Under the pieces are notes generated by a model, which saw nothing but the letters and a program-made list of their open reading frames with translations, had not been told where the DNA came from and searched no databases. 64,000 nucleotides of DNA from Gonocerus acuteangulatus. Its lineage: Eukaryota; Arthropoda; Insecta; Hemiptera; Coreidae. Position numbers and translations under genes: made by a program. The stretch is taken from assembly GCA_946811695.1 (NCBI GenBank), contig OX328123.1:154855080-154919079 (forward strand). The letters run 5' to 3'. This document shows positions 43,721 through 55,394 of this stretch, piece after piece (the first letter of the stretch is position 1; each line of letters starts with the position of its first letter).

Positions 43721-44045
43721 TAAAAAAAAATAAACAGTAGGTAGAATCGATGAAGATTTTGTCAAACATCCTTTCATGAGTGCAAACACAAATCCTAAAT
43801 TTCTTCAAAAAGACCATAAAGTGAAAAAAAAACAAAAAAAAAAAAAAAACTAAATGGACAGAATCAAGAAAAGAATCTCTTTCCCCAGAATATTGTTTAA
43901 AATACAACAGACATCAAGACCGGCATGAGCAAATTGGTAATTTGGGTCTGTAGTAAAGCCCTCTCCCAATGAACCGATTTAGCTTATTTTTACAACCTAT
44001 TTTTCTCTTTAGATGACCAGAACGAGACTCATTAAGTTCTCTGCT

Positions 44046-45380
44046 CTCCCTGGAGGATATTTACAGTACACACCCAATATTTTCACTCATCTACACTAAT
44101 ATTCTCCGATTACATAACCACAACATTACACTGGTGTGGCTACCTGGACATGAAAACATTGACCAAAGCACATTAGTAGACAGCCACGCTAAATTAGTGA
44201 CAACAAAACCAGAAATAGACAATGACCTCCCTGGAGGATATTTACAGTACACACCCAATATTTTCACTCATCTACACTAATATTCTCCTATTACATAACC
44301 ACAACATTACACTGGTGTGGCTACCTGGACATGAAAACATTGACCAAAGCACATTAGTAGACAGCCACGCTAAATTAGTAACAACAAAACCAGAAATAGA
44401 CAATGACCTCCCTGGAGGATATTTACAGTACACACCCAATAATTACACTCATCTACACTAATATTCACCGACTATATAACCACAACATTACACTGGTGTG
44501 GCTACCTGGACATGAAAACATTGACCAAAGCACATTACACTGGTGTGGCTACCTGGACATGAAAACATTGACCAAAGCACATTAAACTGGTGTGGCTACC
44601 TGGACATGAAAACATTGACCAAAGCACATTACACTGGTGTGGCTACCTGGACATGAAAAAATTGACCAAAGCACATTACACTGGTGTGGCTACCTCGACA
44701 TGAAAACATTGACCAAAGCACATTACACTGGTGTGGCTACCTGGACATGAAAAAATTGACCAAAGCACATTAGTAGACAGCCACGCTAAATTAGTGACAA
44801 CAAAACCAGAAATAGACAATGACCTCCCTGGAGGATATTTACAGTACACACCCAATATTTTCACTCATCTACACTAATATTCTCCTATTACATAACCACA
44901 ACATTACACTGGTGTGGCTACCTGGACATGAAAACATTGACCAAAGCACATTAGTAGACAGCCACGCTATATTAGTGACAACAAAACCAGAAATAGACAA
45001 TGACCTCCCTGGAGGATATTTACAGTACACACCCAATAATTACACTCATCTACACTTATATTCACCGACTACATAACCACAACATTACACTGGTGTGGCT
45101 ACCTGGACATGAAAACATTGACCAAAGCACATTACACTGGTGTGGCTACCTGGACATGAAAACATTGACCAAAGCACATTACACTGGTGTGGCTACCTGG
45201 ACATGAAAACATTGACCAAAGCACATTACACTGGTGTGGCTACCTTGACATGAAAACATTGACCAAAGCACATTACACTGGTGTGGCTACCTGGACATGA
45301 AAACATTGACCAAAGCACATTACACGGGTGTGGCTACCTGGGCATGAAAACATTGACCAAAGCACATTAGTAGACAGCCA
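44046..45380 (+). repeat. nested 181-bp / 47-bp tandem repeat in LINE RNase H
   Basis: The long unit, beginning ctccctggaggatattt, starts near 44046, 44226, 44407, 44820 and 45001. A 47-bp sub-unit (acactggtgtggctacctgg...gcacatt) is separately multiplied after the third and fifth long units. The block 44226-44819 is thus largely repeated as 44820-45400, a higher-order unit of about 595 bp. Confidence 0.9.
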
Positions 45381-45408
45381 AGCTAAATTAGTGACAACAA
45401 AACCAGAA

Positions 45409-45622
45409 GGAGACCCGGCAGCCGTGAGGGTTAAGGCGTGAGCTCTTATCACTCCGTGCCAAAGGTCGTGGGTTCGATTCCCACTAGGGGCGGTAGCTTT
45501 TCTTTCGAAAAAAGAAAAGGCATCACCCCTATGCTGGCTAGAAAAGGGTGGTAACCTATAGATAACCCGTCCTAAAATTCGTAGTTAATAATAAATGGAC
45601 GTTAAAATTTAAATAAATAAAA
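45409..45622 (+). mobile_element. SINE S2, full length, inserted in the LINE
   Basis: The TSD acaaaaccagaa is at 45397-45408 and 45623-45634. The A-box-like ttaaggcgtgagc is at 45431-45443 and the B box gggttcgattcc at 45470-45481. The 3' end is aaatttaaataaataaaa. It matches the reversed copy at 1000-1209. Confidence 0.9.
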
Positions 45623-45634
45623 ACAAAACCAGAA

Positions 45635-46051
45635 ATAGACAATGACCTATTGACTTCACAAGACTTGTTTACAACTGCACACACGCATTCTATAGACGAC
45701 TGGCAACAGAAATGGACAAGGACTGAAATCAAACTGCATGAAGTAAAACTCTCAGTATAAGCCTGGCCTCTTAAGAATAATAACCTCTCAAGAAGAGAAC
45801 AAGTTGTCCTGACACGTCTCAGGATTGGTCATTCCCTTCTTACGCACTCCTACTTAATGGAGAGGAAAGAAAGGCCAATATGTCCAGACTGTAATGAACA
45901 GTTGACTATAAAACACATACTGACAGACTGCAAGAAACTAGAGAACTTACTCATCTCACATGGCTTACACGATTTACTTACTCAAGGTAGTCCATATATT
46001 TACACAATACTCCAACATCTTAAACGAATTAAAATAATGTCCAAAATATAA
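45635..46051 (+). pseudogene. LINE C-terminal region with zinc motif
   Basis: After the SINE the frame continues EIDNDLLTSQDLFTT...DDWQQKWTRTEIKLHEVKLSV, a stop, then AWPLKNN...RREQVVLTRLRIGHSLLTHSYLM. It ends with CPDCNEQLTIKHILTDC and DLLTQGSPYIYTILQHL. It parallels residues 440-562 of LINE C. One nonsense codon interrupts it. Confidence 0.85.
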
Positions 46052-46439
46052 CCACATGTTGAAATAAAATCATAATCGCATGTTTTTTTTTTTTTTAACA
46101 AAATCCTTGTTTAGTATTGCTTCCCGTTTCATCCTTAAGTTATATTTGTAATATGTTGTTTATATCAAGTTAACTTTTATATTGAGTTAATTAATTATTT
46201 TATTTTATATTGAGTTAATTAATTTAACTGTGTGATAATAAGTATATGATGTATACGGAATGTTACATTAGATGTTATATTGGGTGAGTGGCCTAATCAA
46301 AAAAAAAAAAATAAAAATAATGACCAGAACGAATACAGACTTTCGTTCATAAACTACAGCTGGTATGGTCAAATTAACCTCCCGGTGGACTGATTTTGGT
46401 GGTTATCGAACTCATTCAATCGTTCTCTAAGAGAACGCT

Positions 46440-46546
<107 letters not shown>

Positions 46547-46690
46547 TATAAGTTTCGTGTCGAAAAAACAAAAACTCTGGCTGGTATCGTGTTAACACAC
46601 ACACACATATACATATATATTTTAACGGGGGTCATTTTCGGTGTCCATCATCAAAGATTCCATCAGGAGTGCAACCTCACTTTTAAATAT

Positions 46691-47142
46691 AATACGATAT
46701 GACATCAAAACCGTCCACCATCAGATTTTATTACAGAAGAAATAAGTTATTAATAAACATGAGTAGTTTTATTTTTGTTTGCTAAAATAAAAAAACATTA
46801 CATAACATAAGTTAAGCATTTATAGGAACCTTCATCATGGGATGTTATTGTATTTACATTTTCTTTCTGATTCTTAAATTGCAATTTTTGATGGAATTCT
46901 GCTCGTTTGAAATGATTTCAAAGCATTTAAACAGGTTTTTATTTTACAAATGTTTCATATTTTGTCAAAAATCCATATTTTTACATATTCTGCCATAAAA
47001 ACAAATTTTTGCTAAATATTTTCGTATTGTTTTTATTTTGTTGCTGAAAAAATAAAGGGGAAACTGAGAAAGAATGCTTTATCGATTGAATCTAGATCAC
47101 TGTGTCTTTTCTAATTGCAAGAAGCAAAGGAGGCTGGCAGCC
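46691..47142. other. noncoding AT-rich sequence
   Basis: No gene or recognised element was seen. Confidence 0.5.
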
Positions 47143-47222
47143 ATGCTTCCTTAGCGCTAATGGTCTAGGAGCAGATGCATTTCAAAAAAAAAATAAAGAA
47201 AAAAATATTGTTTAACTATTGT
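47143..47222 (+). mobile_element. SINE S1 3'-tail remnant
   Basis: tagcgctaatggtctagg followed by gatgcatttc and an A-rich run resembles the S1 tail module (ggcgctaatggcc...gatgcgccgt, poly-A). The 45-bp minisatellite starts directly after it. Confidence 0.45.
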
Positions 47223-49397
47223 ATAATTCCTTTAAAACAAGTGAATAAGCGAAATAAACATGCCGATATAATTCCTTTAAAACAAGTGAATAAGCGAAAT
47301 AAACATGCCGATATAATTCCTTTAAAACAAGTGAATAAGCGAAATAAACATGCCGATATAATTCCTTTAAAACAAGTGAATAAGCGAAATAAACATGCCG
47401 ATATAATTCCTTTAAAACAAGTGAATAAGCGAAATAAACATGCCGATATAATTCCTTTAAAACTAGTGAATAAGCGAAATAAACATGCCGATATAATTCC
47501 TTTAAAACAAGTGAATAAGCGAAATAAACATGCCGATATAATTCCTTTAAAACTAGTGAATAAGCGAAATAAACATGCCGATATAATTCCTTTAAAACAA
47601 GTGAATAAGCGAAATAAACATGCCGATATAATTCCTTTAAAACAAGTGAATAAGCGAAATAAACATGCCGATATAATTCCTTTAAAACTAGTGAATAAGC
47701 GAAATAAACATGCCGATATAATTCCTTTAAAACAAGTGAATAAGCGAAATAAACATGCCGATATAATTCCTTTAAAACAAGTGAATAAGCGAAATAAACA
47801 TGCCGATATAATTCCTTTAAAACAAGTGAATAAGCGAAATAAACATGCCGATATAATTTCTTTAAAACAAGTGAATAAGCGAAATAAACATGCCGATATA
47901 ATTCCTTTAAAACAAGTGAATAAGCGAAATAAACATGCCGATATAATTCCTTTAAAACTAGTGAATAAGCGAAATAAACATGCCGATATAATTCCTTTAA
48001 AACAAGTGAATAAGCGAAATAAACATGCCGATATAATTCCTTTAAAACAAGTGAATAAGCGAAATAAACATGCCGATATAATTCCTTTAAAACAAGTGAA
48101 TAAGCGAAATAAACATGCCGATATAATTCCTTTAAAACAAGTGAATAAGCGAAATAAACATGCCGATATAATTCCTTTAAAACAAGTGAATAAGCGAAAT
48201 AAACATGCCGATATAATTCCTTTAAAACAAGTGAATAAGCGAAATAAACATGCCGATATAATTCCTTTAAAACTAGTGAATAAGCGAAATAAACATGCCG
48301 ATATAATTCCTTTAAAAGAAGTGAATAAGCGAAATAAACATGCCGATATAATTCCTTTAAAACAAGTGAATAAGCGAAATAAACATGCCGATATAATTCC
48401 TTTAAAAGAAGTGAATAAGCGAAATAAACATGCCGATATAATTCCTTTAAAACAAGTGAATAAGCGAAATAAACATGCCGATATAATTCCTTTAAAACAA
48501 GTGAATAAGCGAAATAAACATGCCGATATAATTTCTTTAAAACAAGTGAATAAGCGAAATAAACATGCCGATATAATTCCTTTAAAACAAGTGAATAAGC
48601 GAAATAAACATGCCGATATAATTCCTTTAAAACTAGTGAATAAGCGAAATAAACATGCCGATATAATTCCTTTAAAACAAGTGAATAAGCGAAATAAACA
48701 TGCCGATATAATTCCTTTAAAACAAGTGAATAAGCGAAATAAACATGCCGATATAATTCCTTTAAAACAAGTGAATAAGCGAAATAAACATGCCGATATA
48801 ATTCCTTTAAAACAAGTGAATAAGCGAAATAAACATGCCGATATAATTCCTTTAAAACTAGTGAATAAGCGAAATAAACATGCCGATATAATTCCTTTAA
48901 AAGAAGTGAATAAGCGAAATAAACATGCCGATATAATTCCTTTAAAACAAGTGAATAAGCGAAATAAACATGCCGATATAATTCCTTTAAAAGAAGTGAA
49001 TAAGCGAAATAAACATGCCGATATAATTCCTTTAAAACAAGTGAATAAGCGAAATAAACATGCCGATATAATTCCTTTAAAACAAGTGAATAAGCGAAAT
49101 AAACATGCCGATATAATTCCTTTAAAACTAGTGAATAAGCGAAATAAACATGCCGATATAATTCCTTTAAAAGGAGATTTTCAACCTATTTTATTTTATT
49201 TCGTATCTCCTAAGGCACATTGGACGAAACACTTGGACACGTGTCGACTGCATTTCGATGTTTCGATGCAAAATCATCATACTAAAATGCGCCTCATCGG
49301 TGACCACACCACTGTATACTCTCCTTATATGATCAGACCGGTGTCATTTCACGTTATACAATTCAAAAATCCATATTTTTGCAAACAATTTTCCTAA
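47175..49397 (+). CDS. 740-codon open frame made of a 45-bp minisatellite
   Basis: The frame reads a low-complexity start (MHFKKKIKKK), then about 43 repeats of the 15-residue unit IIPLKQVNKRNKHAD, then about 75 unrelated residues. It stays open because the unit is 45 bp and contains no stop in this frame. The position after LK is Q, L or E, and P is S in two units. There is no signal peptide, membrane segment or known domain. The start codon lies in the A-rich tail of a SINE remnant, so I doubt that it is translated. It is listed because it is the longest open frame in the window. Confidence 0.2.
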   Translation: MHFKKKIKKKILFNYCIIPLKQVNKRNKHADIIPLKQVNKRNKHADIIPLKQVNKRNKHADIIPLKQVNKRNKHADIIPLKQVNKRNKHADIIPLKLVNKRNKHADIIPLKQVNKRNKHADIIPLKLVNKRNKHADIIPLKQVNKRNKHADIIPLKQVNKRNKHADIIPLKLVNKRNKHADIIPLKQVNKRNKHADIIPLKQVNKRNKHADIIPLKQVNKRNKHADIISLKQVNKRNKHADIIPLKQVNKRNKHADIIPLKLVNKRNKHADIIPLKQVNKRNKHADIIPLKQVNKRNKHADIIPLKQVNKRNKHADIIPLKQVNKRNKHADIIPLKQVNKRNKHADIIPLKQVNKRNKHADIIPLKLVNKRNKHADIIPLKEVNKRNKHADIIPLKQVNKRNKHADIIPLKEVNKRNKHADIIPLKQVNKRNKHADIIPLKQVNKRNKHADIISLKQVNKRNKHADIIPLKQVNKRNKHADIIPLKLVNKRNKHADIIPLKQVNKRNKHADIIPLKQVNKRNKHADIIPLKQVNKRNKHADIIPLKQVNKRNKHADIIPLKLVNKRNKHADIIPLKEVNKRNKHADIIPLKQVNKRNKHADIIPLKEVNKRNKHADIIPLKQVNKRNKHADIIPLKQVNKRNKHADIIPLKLVNKRNKHADIIPLKGDFQPILFYFVSPKAHWTKHLDTCRLHFDVSMQNHHTKMRLIGDHTTVYSPYMIRPVSFHVIQFKNPYFCKQFS
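47223..49172 (+). repeat. 45-bp minisatellite, about 43 copies
   Basis: The unit is ataattcctttaaaacaag plus tgaataagcgaaataaacatg-type sequence and ccgat, 45 bp. All units are identical except at three sites: caa, cta or gaa at one codon and cct or tct at another. Variant order shows higher-order structure: S-Q-L-Q(x6)-L-E-Q-E-Q-Q, then S-Q-L-Q(x4)-L-E-Q-E-Q-Q-L. Confidence 0.97.
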
Positions 49398-49671
49398 ATT
49401 CATCTGTAGACATTTTCAACTTCTTCCTTCCCCTTTTAAAATGCGTTCCTAATTTTTATTTAAGTTTTTTTTTCTCTTTGTTATAGATTTTTAGTCGTTT
49501 TGTTCCATATATTTTTAACTTGTGTTCTTTTCATATATAATAATAGAGTTCTTACTAGTTATCTATGCTTTTCTTTTGCATATTTTATAGTGTTTCTGGT
49601 ATTTTTTTACTACATAATTCCAATCTTTTATTACATAGTTCATTACAAATAGTTAAATATATATGTAAATA
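49173..49671. other. noncoding sequence after the minisatellite
   Basis: It holds the non-repeat tail of the long frame (to 49397) and AT-rich DNA. No recognised gene. Confidence 0.5.
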
Positions 49672-50211
49672 TCAGGCTGTACCGTATGAAATGTCACTTT
49701 TGGACTTGCCGATTTCCTTCAAATGTCTTGAAACTGTCGTGGCTCCTACTCCGAGTTCTTTGACATATTCCCTAGTGCTTTTATGAGGGACAAGCTTCAA
49801 CCCTTTCTTTTAGCTGGTCATTGTCAAGCTTGGTTTCTGCCCTTCCTCGCTTCTCTTTGTCAAAATTTCCAATTCGAAACCTGGAAAACCACAGGTAATC
49901 AGTTCGTTCATTCGCCGATCCCTCCCCGAACGCCGTGTTAATGTTCATACACGCCTCAGCAGCGCTATGACCGAGCTTAAATTCATAACGAAAAATAATA
50001 CGGATTTCCGTTTAAGTCATAATTTAAGTTTTATTTTTTTCTCAGAGGATCGTTCTCACAACACAGTACGCAAGTTACTGATTAAATAATAGGAATAAAA
50101 GAGCTTTAATTCTATATGAATAACAATGATGTTTGTAAATAATTAAATAAAAAAGGGAAAGGATTAAATCGCAAAGGAATCAAAACTGACATTTCATACG
50201 GTACAGCCTGA
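49672..50211 (-). mobile_element. mariner-like element remnant, 540 bp
   Basis: Inverted termini of about 28 bp: tcaggctgtaccgtatgaaa at the left, and the same sequence on the minus strand from 50211. TA precedes the left end. The interior encodes part of a mariner transposase on the minus strand; the catalytic half is deleted. Confidence 0.8.
49700..49990 (-). pseudogene. mariner transposase N-terminal remnant
   Basis: The minus strand reads EFKLGHSAAEACMNINTAF ... WFSRFRIGNFD ... LDNDQLKERVEACP, a frameshift, then HKSTREYVKELGVGATTVSRHL and KEIGKSK. This is the paired helix-turn-helix DNA-binding region of mariner transposases, ending in the typical TVSRHLKxIGK block. The D,D34D catalytic domain is absent. 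Internal deletion plus a frameshift make it non-functional. Confidence 0.8.
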
Positions 50212-50576
50212 CATTTTGATTTTTTTTGTTACATGAGCATCCGATCCCTATTCATTGCATTCATAATAAATTGCATACAAGTTCTTCGAAATGGTGATTA
50301 TCCCTGGGAATAATCCAAATGCTGGTCATCTGGGTACACAGCAATCTATCGCCCATGAAATATGTATGTGATAACAGTATTATCATACACTAACTTCTAG
50401 GGGCAAACTACATTATTAAAGCCGATTTTCTGACATTCAATCATGAATTTACTATATATAATCTAGCAAAAGTTGGTTTTACAATACAATATTTTGATGA
50501 ATATATAGATGGTAATATAATTCAACATAAAGAAAACCTAAATGATATACATTCAAATTGGCAGAATAATACAGAA

Positions 50577-50725
50577 TAGCGGGAGGGGGGGAGATGGTGG
50601 GTTCGATCCCCACCGGTGGCAGGAATTTTCTCATCCCACGGCTCGTTGGGAAAATACCTTGCTGCACCCTGGACGTCGGCGCTAATGGCCTAGTTGTCGA
50701 AGCACCGTAGAAAAAATAAAATAAA
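50577..50725 (+). mobile_element. SINE S1, 5' truncated
   Basis: It has the B box gggttcgatcccc (50599-50611), ggaattttctcatcccacgg, ctgcaccctggacgtcggcg and the tail module ggcgctaatggcc, followed by A-rich sequence. The A-box part is missing; no clear TSD. Confidence 0.75.
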
Positions 50726-51977
50726 AAATGTGTCTCATTTTATTGTACAAAATATTTTTAAAAAAATTAACTCACACTATTAGCGCGTTTCCGTTCTTAT
50801 CTCTTGGAAGATGAAAAATCTTGCGTCTACGTATAGCGTTTAAGATGAAAAATCGTGTGTCGTAATACGGTGCGTGGAGTTCCTGTTATAATATAAGATC
50901 CTTTGTACCGAAGTACCTTACGTCCTTAGGTATTCTTACACGTGTGATTAAGAAAATCCTTTATAATCAAGTTGTACTTGCAAGATCCATATCAATTTAT
51001 TTTTATGTAGTGCAAAATTAGATATAAATTTATAATTTCTTTGTGTACATTTATAATTTCTAGATTTATTTTCTTACTGTTAATTAATTAATGGGTAGAA
51101 TAATTTTAACATAAAATGCTACTTCAAATCACTGGCTTCGATTCTTTATATGGTTCAAGGAAGAAAAAATAAATAAAATTCAGAATTTCATTGAAAAATA
51201 ATGTAATATAATAAAATAACTAACATAAAAACAACTGACAGCTTATAAATAGATCAGGATCTTATTAACATACCAAGGAGAAAATATTGTGCAGGAAAAA
51301 TAAAAAACACAAAACGATTCTCCTGTGAATGATAGGAAAGCTGTCACAAAATATGTTTATTCATCAGTTGGGCATACATGGTTCCACTTAATATAATTTA
51401 ATTAAATTTTTATTAATTGCAAAACTTATGCCAAAAATATATGTGTGTCTCTAATAAAATGACCATTATTATGGCTGGCATTATTTATTTTTATTCTTTA
51501 ATAGTCTTTGATAATTTGTGGACTATAGCCACTTAGAGACCTTATAGCTGTAGCAGTCTCATACATTTGAAACATACATTCGTACAATAAGGAAGTGTAT
51601 GGAATGGGTTTGGCGCCATACCCCCGCTGGGAGGTATTATGTAGTTAATACAACCCTCATGGAGGCAGCTATATGGAGGAGGATCATTTTTTTTTTCTTT
51701 CTTTAAATCAACGGCAACAAGTCTCTCTGTATGTTCATAATGGTTCTTCACGTGGCGCCACACAAAGGCAGACACGTGCAAGTCTTTAACACACGTGTCC
51801 GTCATTTTACCGAAATATACACCAATTAGTGGCAGAATGTTGCTGAATGTCTATATACGTAATGGCATATTCTACTTTCATTCCTTCTCTGATGGGGAAA
51901 AAAACATTGCTAGTATATACAAACAAGGGGAGGAGTTTTGTTAAAACTTTACTACAGGCCAATACAACCACTAATAA
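50726..51977. other. noncoding sequence
   Basis: An HN-2-like scrap (ttagcgcgtttccgttctta) is at about 50781. Otherwise no gene; the frame 51542-51805 (minus) has no recognised domain. Confidence 0.5.
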
Positions 51978-52530
51978 TCTATATATATAAAAATCACGTG
52001 TCTGTCTGTTTTTCTGTTTGTTTGTTCCTTATACAAATCCACACCGTTTGACCATTTTTGACCAAACTTGGAATAATGGTAGGTCTGGATACGAGAAATC
52101 TCCTAGGCTAGGTCAAAAAAATCTACCAGCTGTCTGTCTGTATGTTTGTCCCTTATACAAATCCACACCGTTCGTCCGATTTTGACTAAACTCGGTACAC
52201 ATGTAGATCTTAATCTGGGGAGTGTCGTAGGTAAAGTCAAAACGTCTACCAGATGTCTGTCTGTATGTTTGTTCTTTATACAAACCCATACCGTTTGACG
52301 GATTTTGATCAAACTGGGCACACAGGTTGGTCTTGATACGGGGGGTGTTATAGGTTATGTCAAAGTCGTCTACCTCAAGTATTAAGGTACTTGAGTTGGG
52401 AGGTCACAGTTTCGAAACAGTTACAGATTCGTGTTATTAGATTTTAATAATACTTATTTGGTTTCTAATTTATTTAGGCTTTTCTATATGTAGAAAGTAG
52501 GTGTAGCATGGCACGCCGGGTAACAGCTAG
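51978..52530 (+). mobile_element. Helitron-like element (Hel-2), 553 bp
   Basis: It starts TCTATATATATAAAAATCAC and ends gcacgccgggtaacagCTAG, followed by T; A precedes it, no TSD. Three tandem modules of about 120 bp, each with ttatacaaatccacaccgtt and ttttgac...aaact, begin near 52010, 52131 and 52252. The short copy at 35464 has one module. Confidence 0.7.
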
Positions 52531-53711
52531 TCTATTATATTTATCGCTGAAATCTGCGTCATTTTAGCGTGGTTCCACAACGTCCTTATTCCTGGAGTTA
52601 CTAGGAAAGCTTAGAATAAATATAATTTTTGTTGTGTGATAAATTTAAACTTCTACTTCAATGAAAATGAAGGCCGTGCAGAATAAACAGGCAGAATGTC
52701 CTTCTTCCACATTTTTGGCATACTGAAAAAAAAATGTTTTTTTTTTAAATTTAGTCTCTCGATAATTATTTCCATTTTCTTTTTCTTAACACAACATAGC
52801 CACCTACTTATGAAAGTAAGTCGATAATGCCCCTATCCTACCTTTTTAGTGGTGGAGTGAAGTTTAATGATTTGGAGCCTCCTTATTGCGTCAAATTAAG
52901 AAAGCTCATACGTCAGTTTAGCTTAAGAGGCTACAAATGTTTATGCATTATACAACAGCCTCTCGTTATGTCTGACATATTTTTGTGCGTGGCTCGTCAC
53001 GACATTGTTTATCTCAGTTTTTAAGAGCAGGGGTTGGCTGTAAGCAGATGGAAATTCAATAGTGGATTTCAAACAGGGCTTCATTTACCGTGATCAACAA
53101 GTGATCAGAGCTGCTTCCTTATGGTGCCACAAGATAGGGATAGTTTTAAAGTAAATCCATGATAATGTTCTGACTCGCCCGTCAAATTTAAAGAAAGGTG
53201 TTATCGGAGTTTTCATGTTAGCGGTCTATTTCGGAAAAGGGATGCTAGTGATTTTGTCAGTACTTGTAATTATTTTTTTACTCTATAAAATATGTAAACA
53301 TATGTTGCGGTAACCTCACCAAATTTCCTAATTTTGTTACAGTTTCATTGGTGATCTTGACTCAAACGTAATGAATGTATTGCTGGAAGGTCATAAGTCC
53401 TTTTAATTCTTAGGAGGGTATGCGATATAAACATTATGTAGTGAAACATTCCAAAAACTTGGTAGACCTGACAGCAGGTGGCTCACACCCAGAGGGTTGA
53501 ATCTCTTTGGGCTTCGGTCAAACACAGAATCACGATAGAATGCTGGATTATAATCTATGCGAATTTATAAAGAGGAGGAGGTAGGAGAAGGTGTGCTTGT
53601 TGGAGAAGATTTTAGAGAACATCGTCCATTTTCCTGCAGAGATTTGACTCGTTTCTAACAGTTGAGTTTATTAAATATATTTTTAGGATAATTATAAAAT
53701 GTATGGTAAAA
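52531..53711. other. noncoding sequence
   Basis: A diverged HN-2 5'-like scrap (ctgcgtcattttagcgtggttcc region) is at about 52553. The 65-codon frame at 52827-53024 has no recognised domain. No gene was identified. Confidence 0.5.
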
Positions 53712-54618
53712 ATGCAGTTTCACGCCCTCCAAACCGATTTCTTTCAAATTTTTCACAATAACGTATTTTGATGCACTAAACACGAATACGATAAAAAAAA
53801 AGTCCGTCACGCAGGAGCTGCATAACTAAGCACTTTCCTCAGAATTTGGGTAGTGTAGATTGCTTTCCAGAACAATTTGCTTAAAATATCCTACATAAAT
53901 GAAATAAAAACATGAATAGTTCTCTTTTAAATTAGTAATGAGTAACTGATCAATTAATAATTTGCTTCCAGAGTTATGTTTACACATGGTACCTATTACA
54001 CTTCGTAATAAATACAAAAAACCTCATATTATCGTATTTTGATCTAACGCAGGAACAGGATACAGTCACTCTAGTGGTAGAAAGCGCTCCTTGCGGCGGC
54101 TTTGTGAACCTACGTCTGACGGGCTTTTCTATTGAAATATATTACAAATTAAACCCCCGCTTTCCGATTGACCGATTCAGCTCATTTCTACAACACTTCT
54201 TTCTCATGAGTTACCCACGACGTATACCGCGTTTCGTTACAATACAGCAGAAATTACGACCGGTATGAGTATATTATGAATTTGGGTCAGGAGTAAACCC
54301 CCCCTTCTAATGAACCGATTTAGTTTATTTTTACAACACATATTTACCTGTAGATTACCACAACGAATACCGAGTTTCGTCGGAATATACCAAAAATCAC
54401 GGCTGGTAGTGGCGAATTGGTATTGTGGGTCCGGAGTAAACCCCCCCCCCTTCTAATGAACCGATTTAGTTCATTTTTATATCTCACTTTTTTCTCTATA
54501 TTACCACTACGAATACCAAGTTTCGTTGAAATATAACAAATTTTACGGCTGACATAGTCAAATTAGTGTTTTGGGTTCGGGGTAAACCCCCCCTTCCGGT
54601 GGACTATCGTGTTAACAG

Positions 54619-54664
<46 letters not shown>

Positions 54665-55394
54665 TTTAACGGGGGTCATTTTCGGTGTTTACTAGGTAGG
54701 ATCGATAAAGATTTGAAGAAATTTTTCAAAAATTCCGTCATGAGTCCAACCTCAATAGCTACTTTCCTTCGGAGGAAAGTGCTAAAAGTCGAATTTAACT
54801 AGGAAAGAAGTTATTAAGCACTTAAGTTCACTGTTATGCAGGTTATGAGAGCTAATGTAAACAACTAAACTTTTGACGACTTTAAGACATACATGCTATG
54901 CGTTTCCGCTCGCTACACTCGCTCAAGAAGATAACAAAACCCCAGTCAATCCAACTCGCTAAAATTAATAGAATGTAATATTAAGCACTAAAGTTAGGAA
55001 GGTTATAAAACTAGGCGTCATCAGCGGATTTGTAAACACGCGCATGCGCAGATGTGTAACATTGGGAAACAGAGAACTCTCATTTGAAATGTTCAGAAAC
55101 CATTTATTCGAAAATATTGTTAATTTTAAGGGCATCCTCACCAGTCGCTTAAGGGCATACGTGCTATGCGTTTCCGCTCGCTACGCTCGCTCAAGAAGAT
55201 AACAAAACCCCAGTCAATCCAACTCGCTATAATTAATAGCTCTCATAACCTGCATAACAGTGAACTTTAGTGCTTAATAACTTCTTTCCTAGTTAAATCC
55301 GACGGGGTTTTTTATCGTATTCGTGTTTAGCGCATCAAAATGCGTTATTGCACAAAATTTGAAAGAAATCGGTTTGGAGGGCGTGAAACTGCAT
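53712..55394. mobile_element. foldback-type element with about 155-bp inverted arms
   Basis: The right arm 55238-55394 is the reverse complement of the left arm 53712-53797 joined to 54786-54853 (atgcagtttcacgccctcc ... ggttatgagagct). The HN-1 copy sits in the left arm. The interior has an 85-bp direct repeat (54887-54971, 55155-55239) containing gcgtttccgctcgctac. Noncoding. A diverged arm scrap is at about 61200-61250. Confidence 0.8.
53803..54785 (+). mobile_element. HN-1 element inserted in a foldback arm
   Basis: TCCGTCACGCAGGAGCTGC to GAGGAAAGTGCTAA. It has fewer of the 150-bp modules than the 36-kb and 62-kb copies, and a (TA)n array at 54623-54660. Comparison of the two foldback arms places the insertion in an A-run (acgataaaaaa). 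Confidence 0.8.

Larger units (their letters stand above)
44026..46319 (+). mobile_element. 5'-truncated I-clade LINE with tandem expansions, inserted in HN-1
   Basis: The 13-bp TSD atgaccagaacga (44013-44025, 46320-46332) delimits it; the 3' tail is A-rich. It contains an RNase H portion (TSLEDIYSTHPIF... ITLVWLPGHENIDQSTLVDSHAKL) repeated in a complex array, a SINE insertion, and a C-terminal region with the zinc motif. Confidence 0.88.

Noticed and set aside
47223..49172. CRISPR array
   Set aside because: Regular 45-bp periodicity, but there are no unique spacers; it is a plain tandem repeat in a eukaryotic genome.
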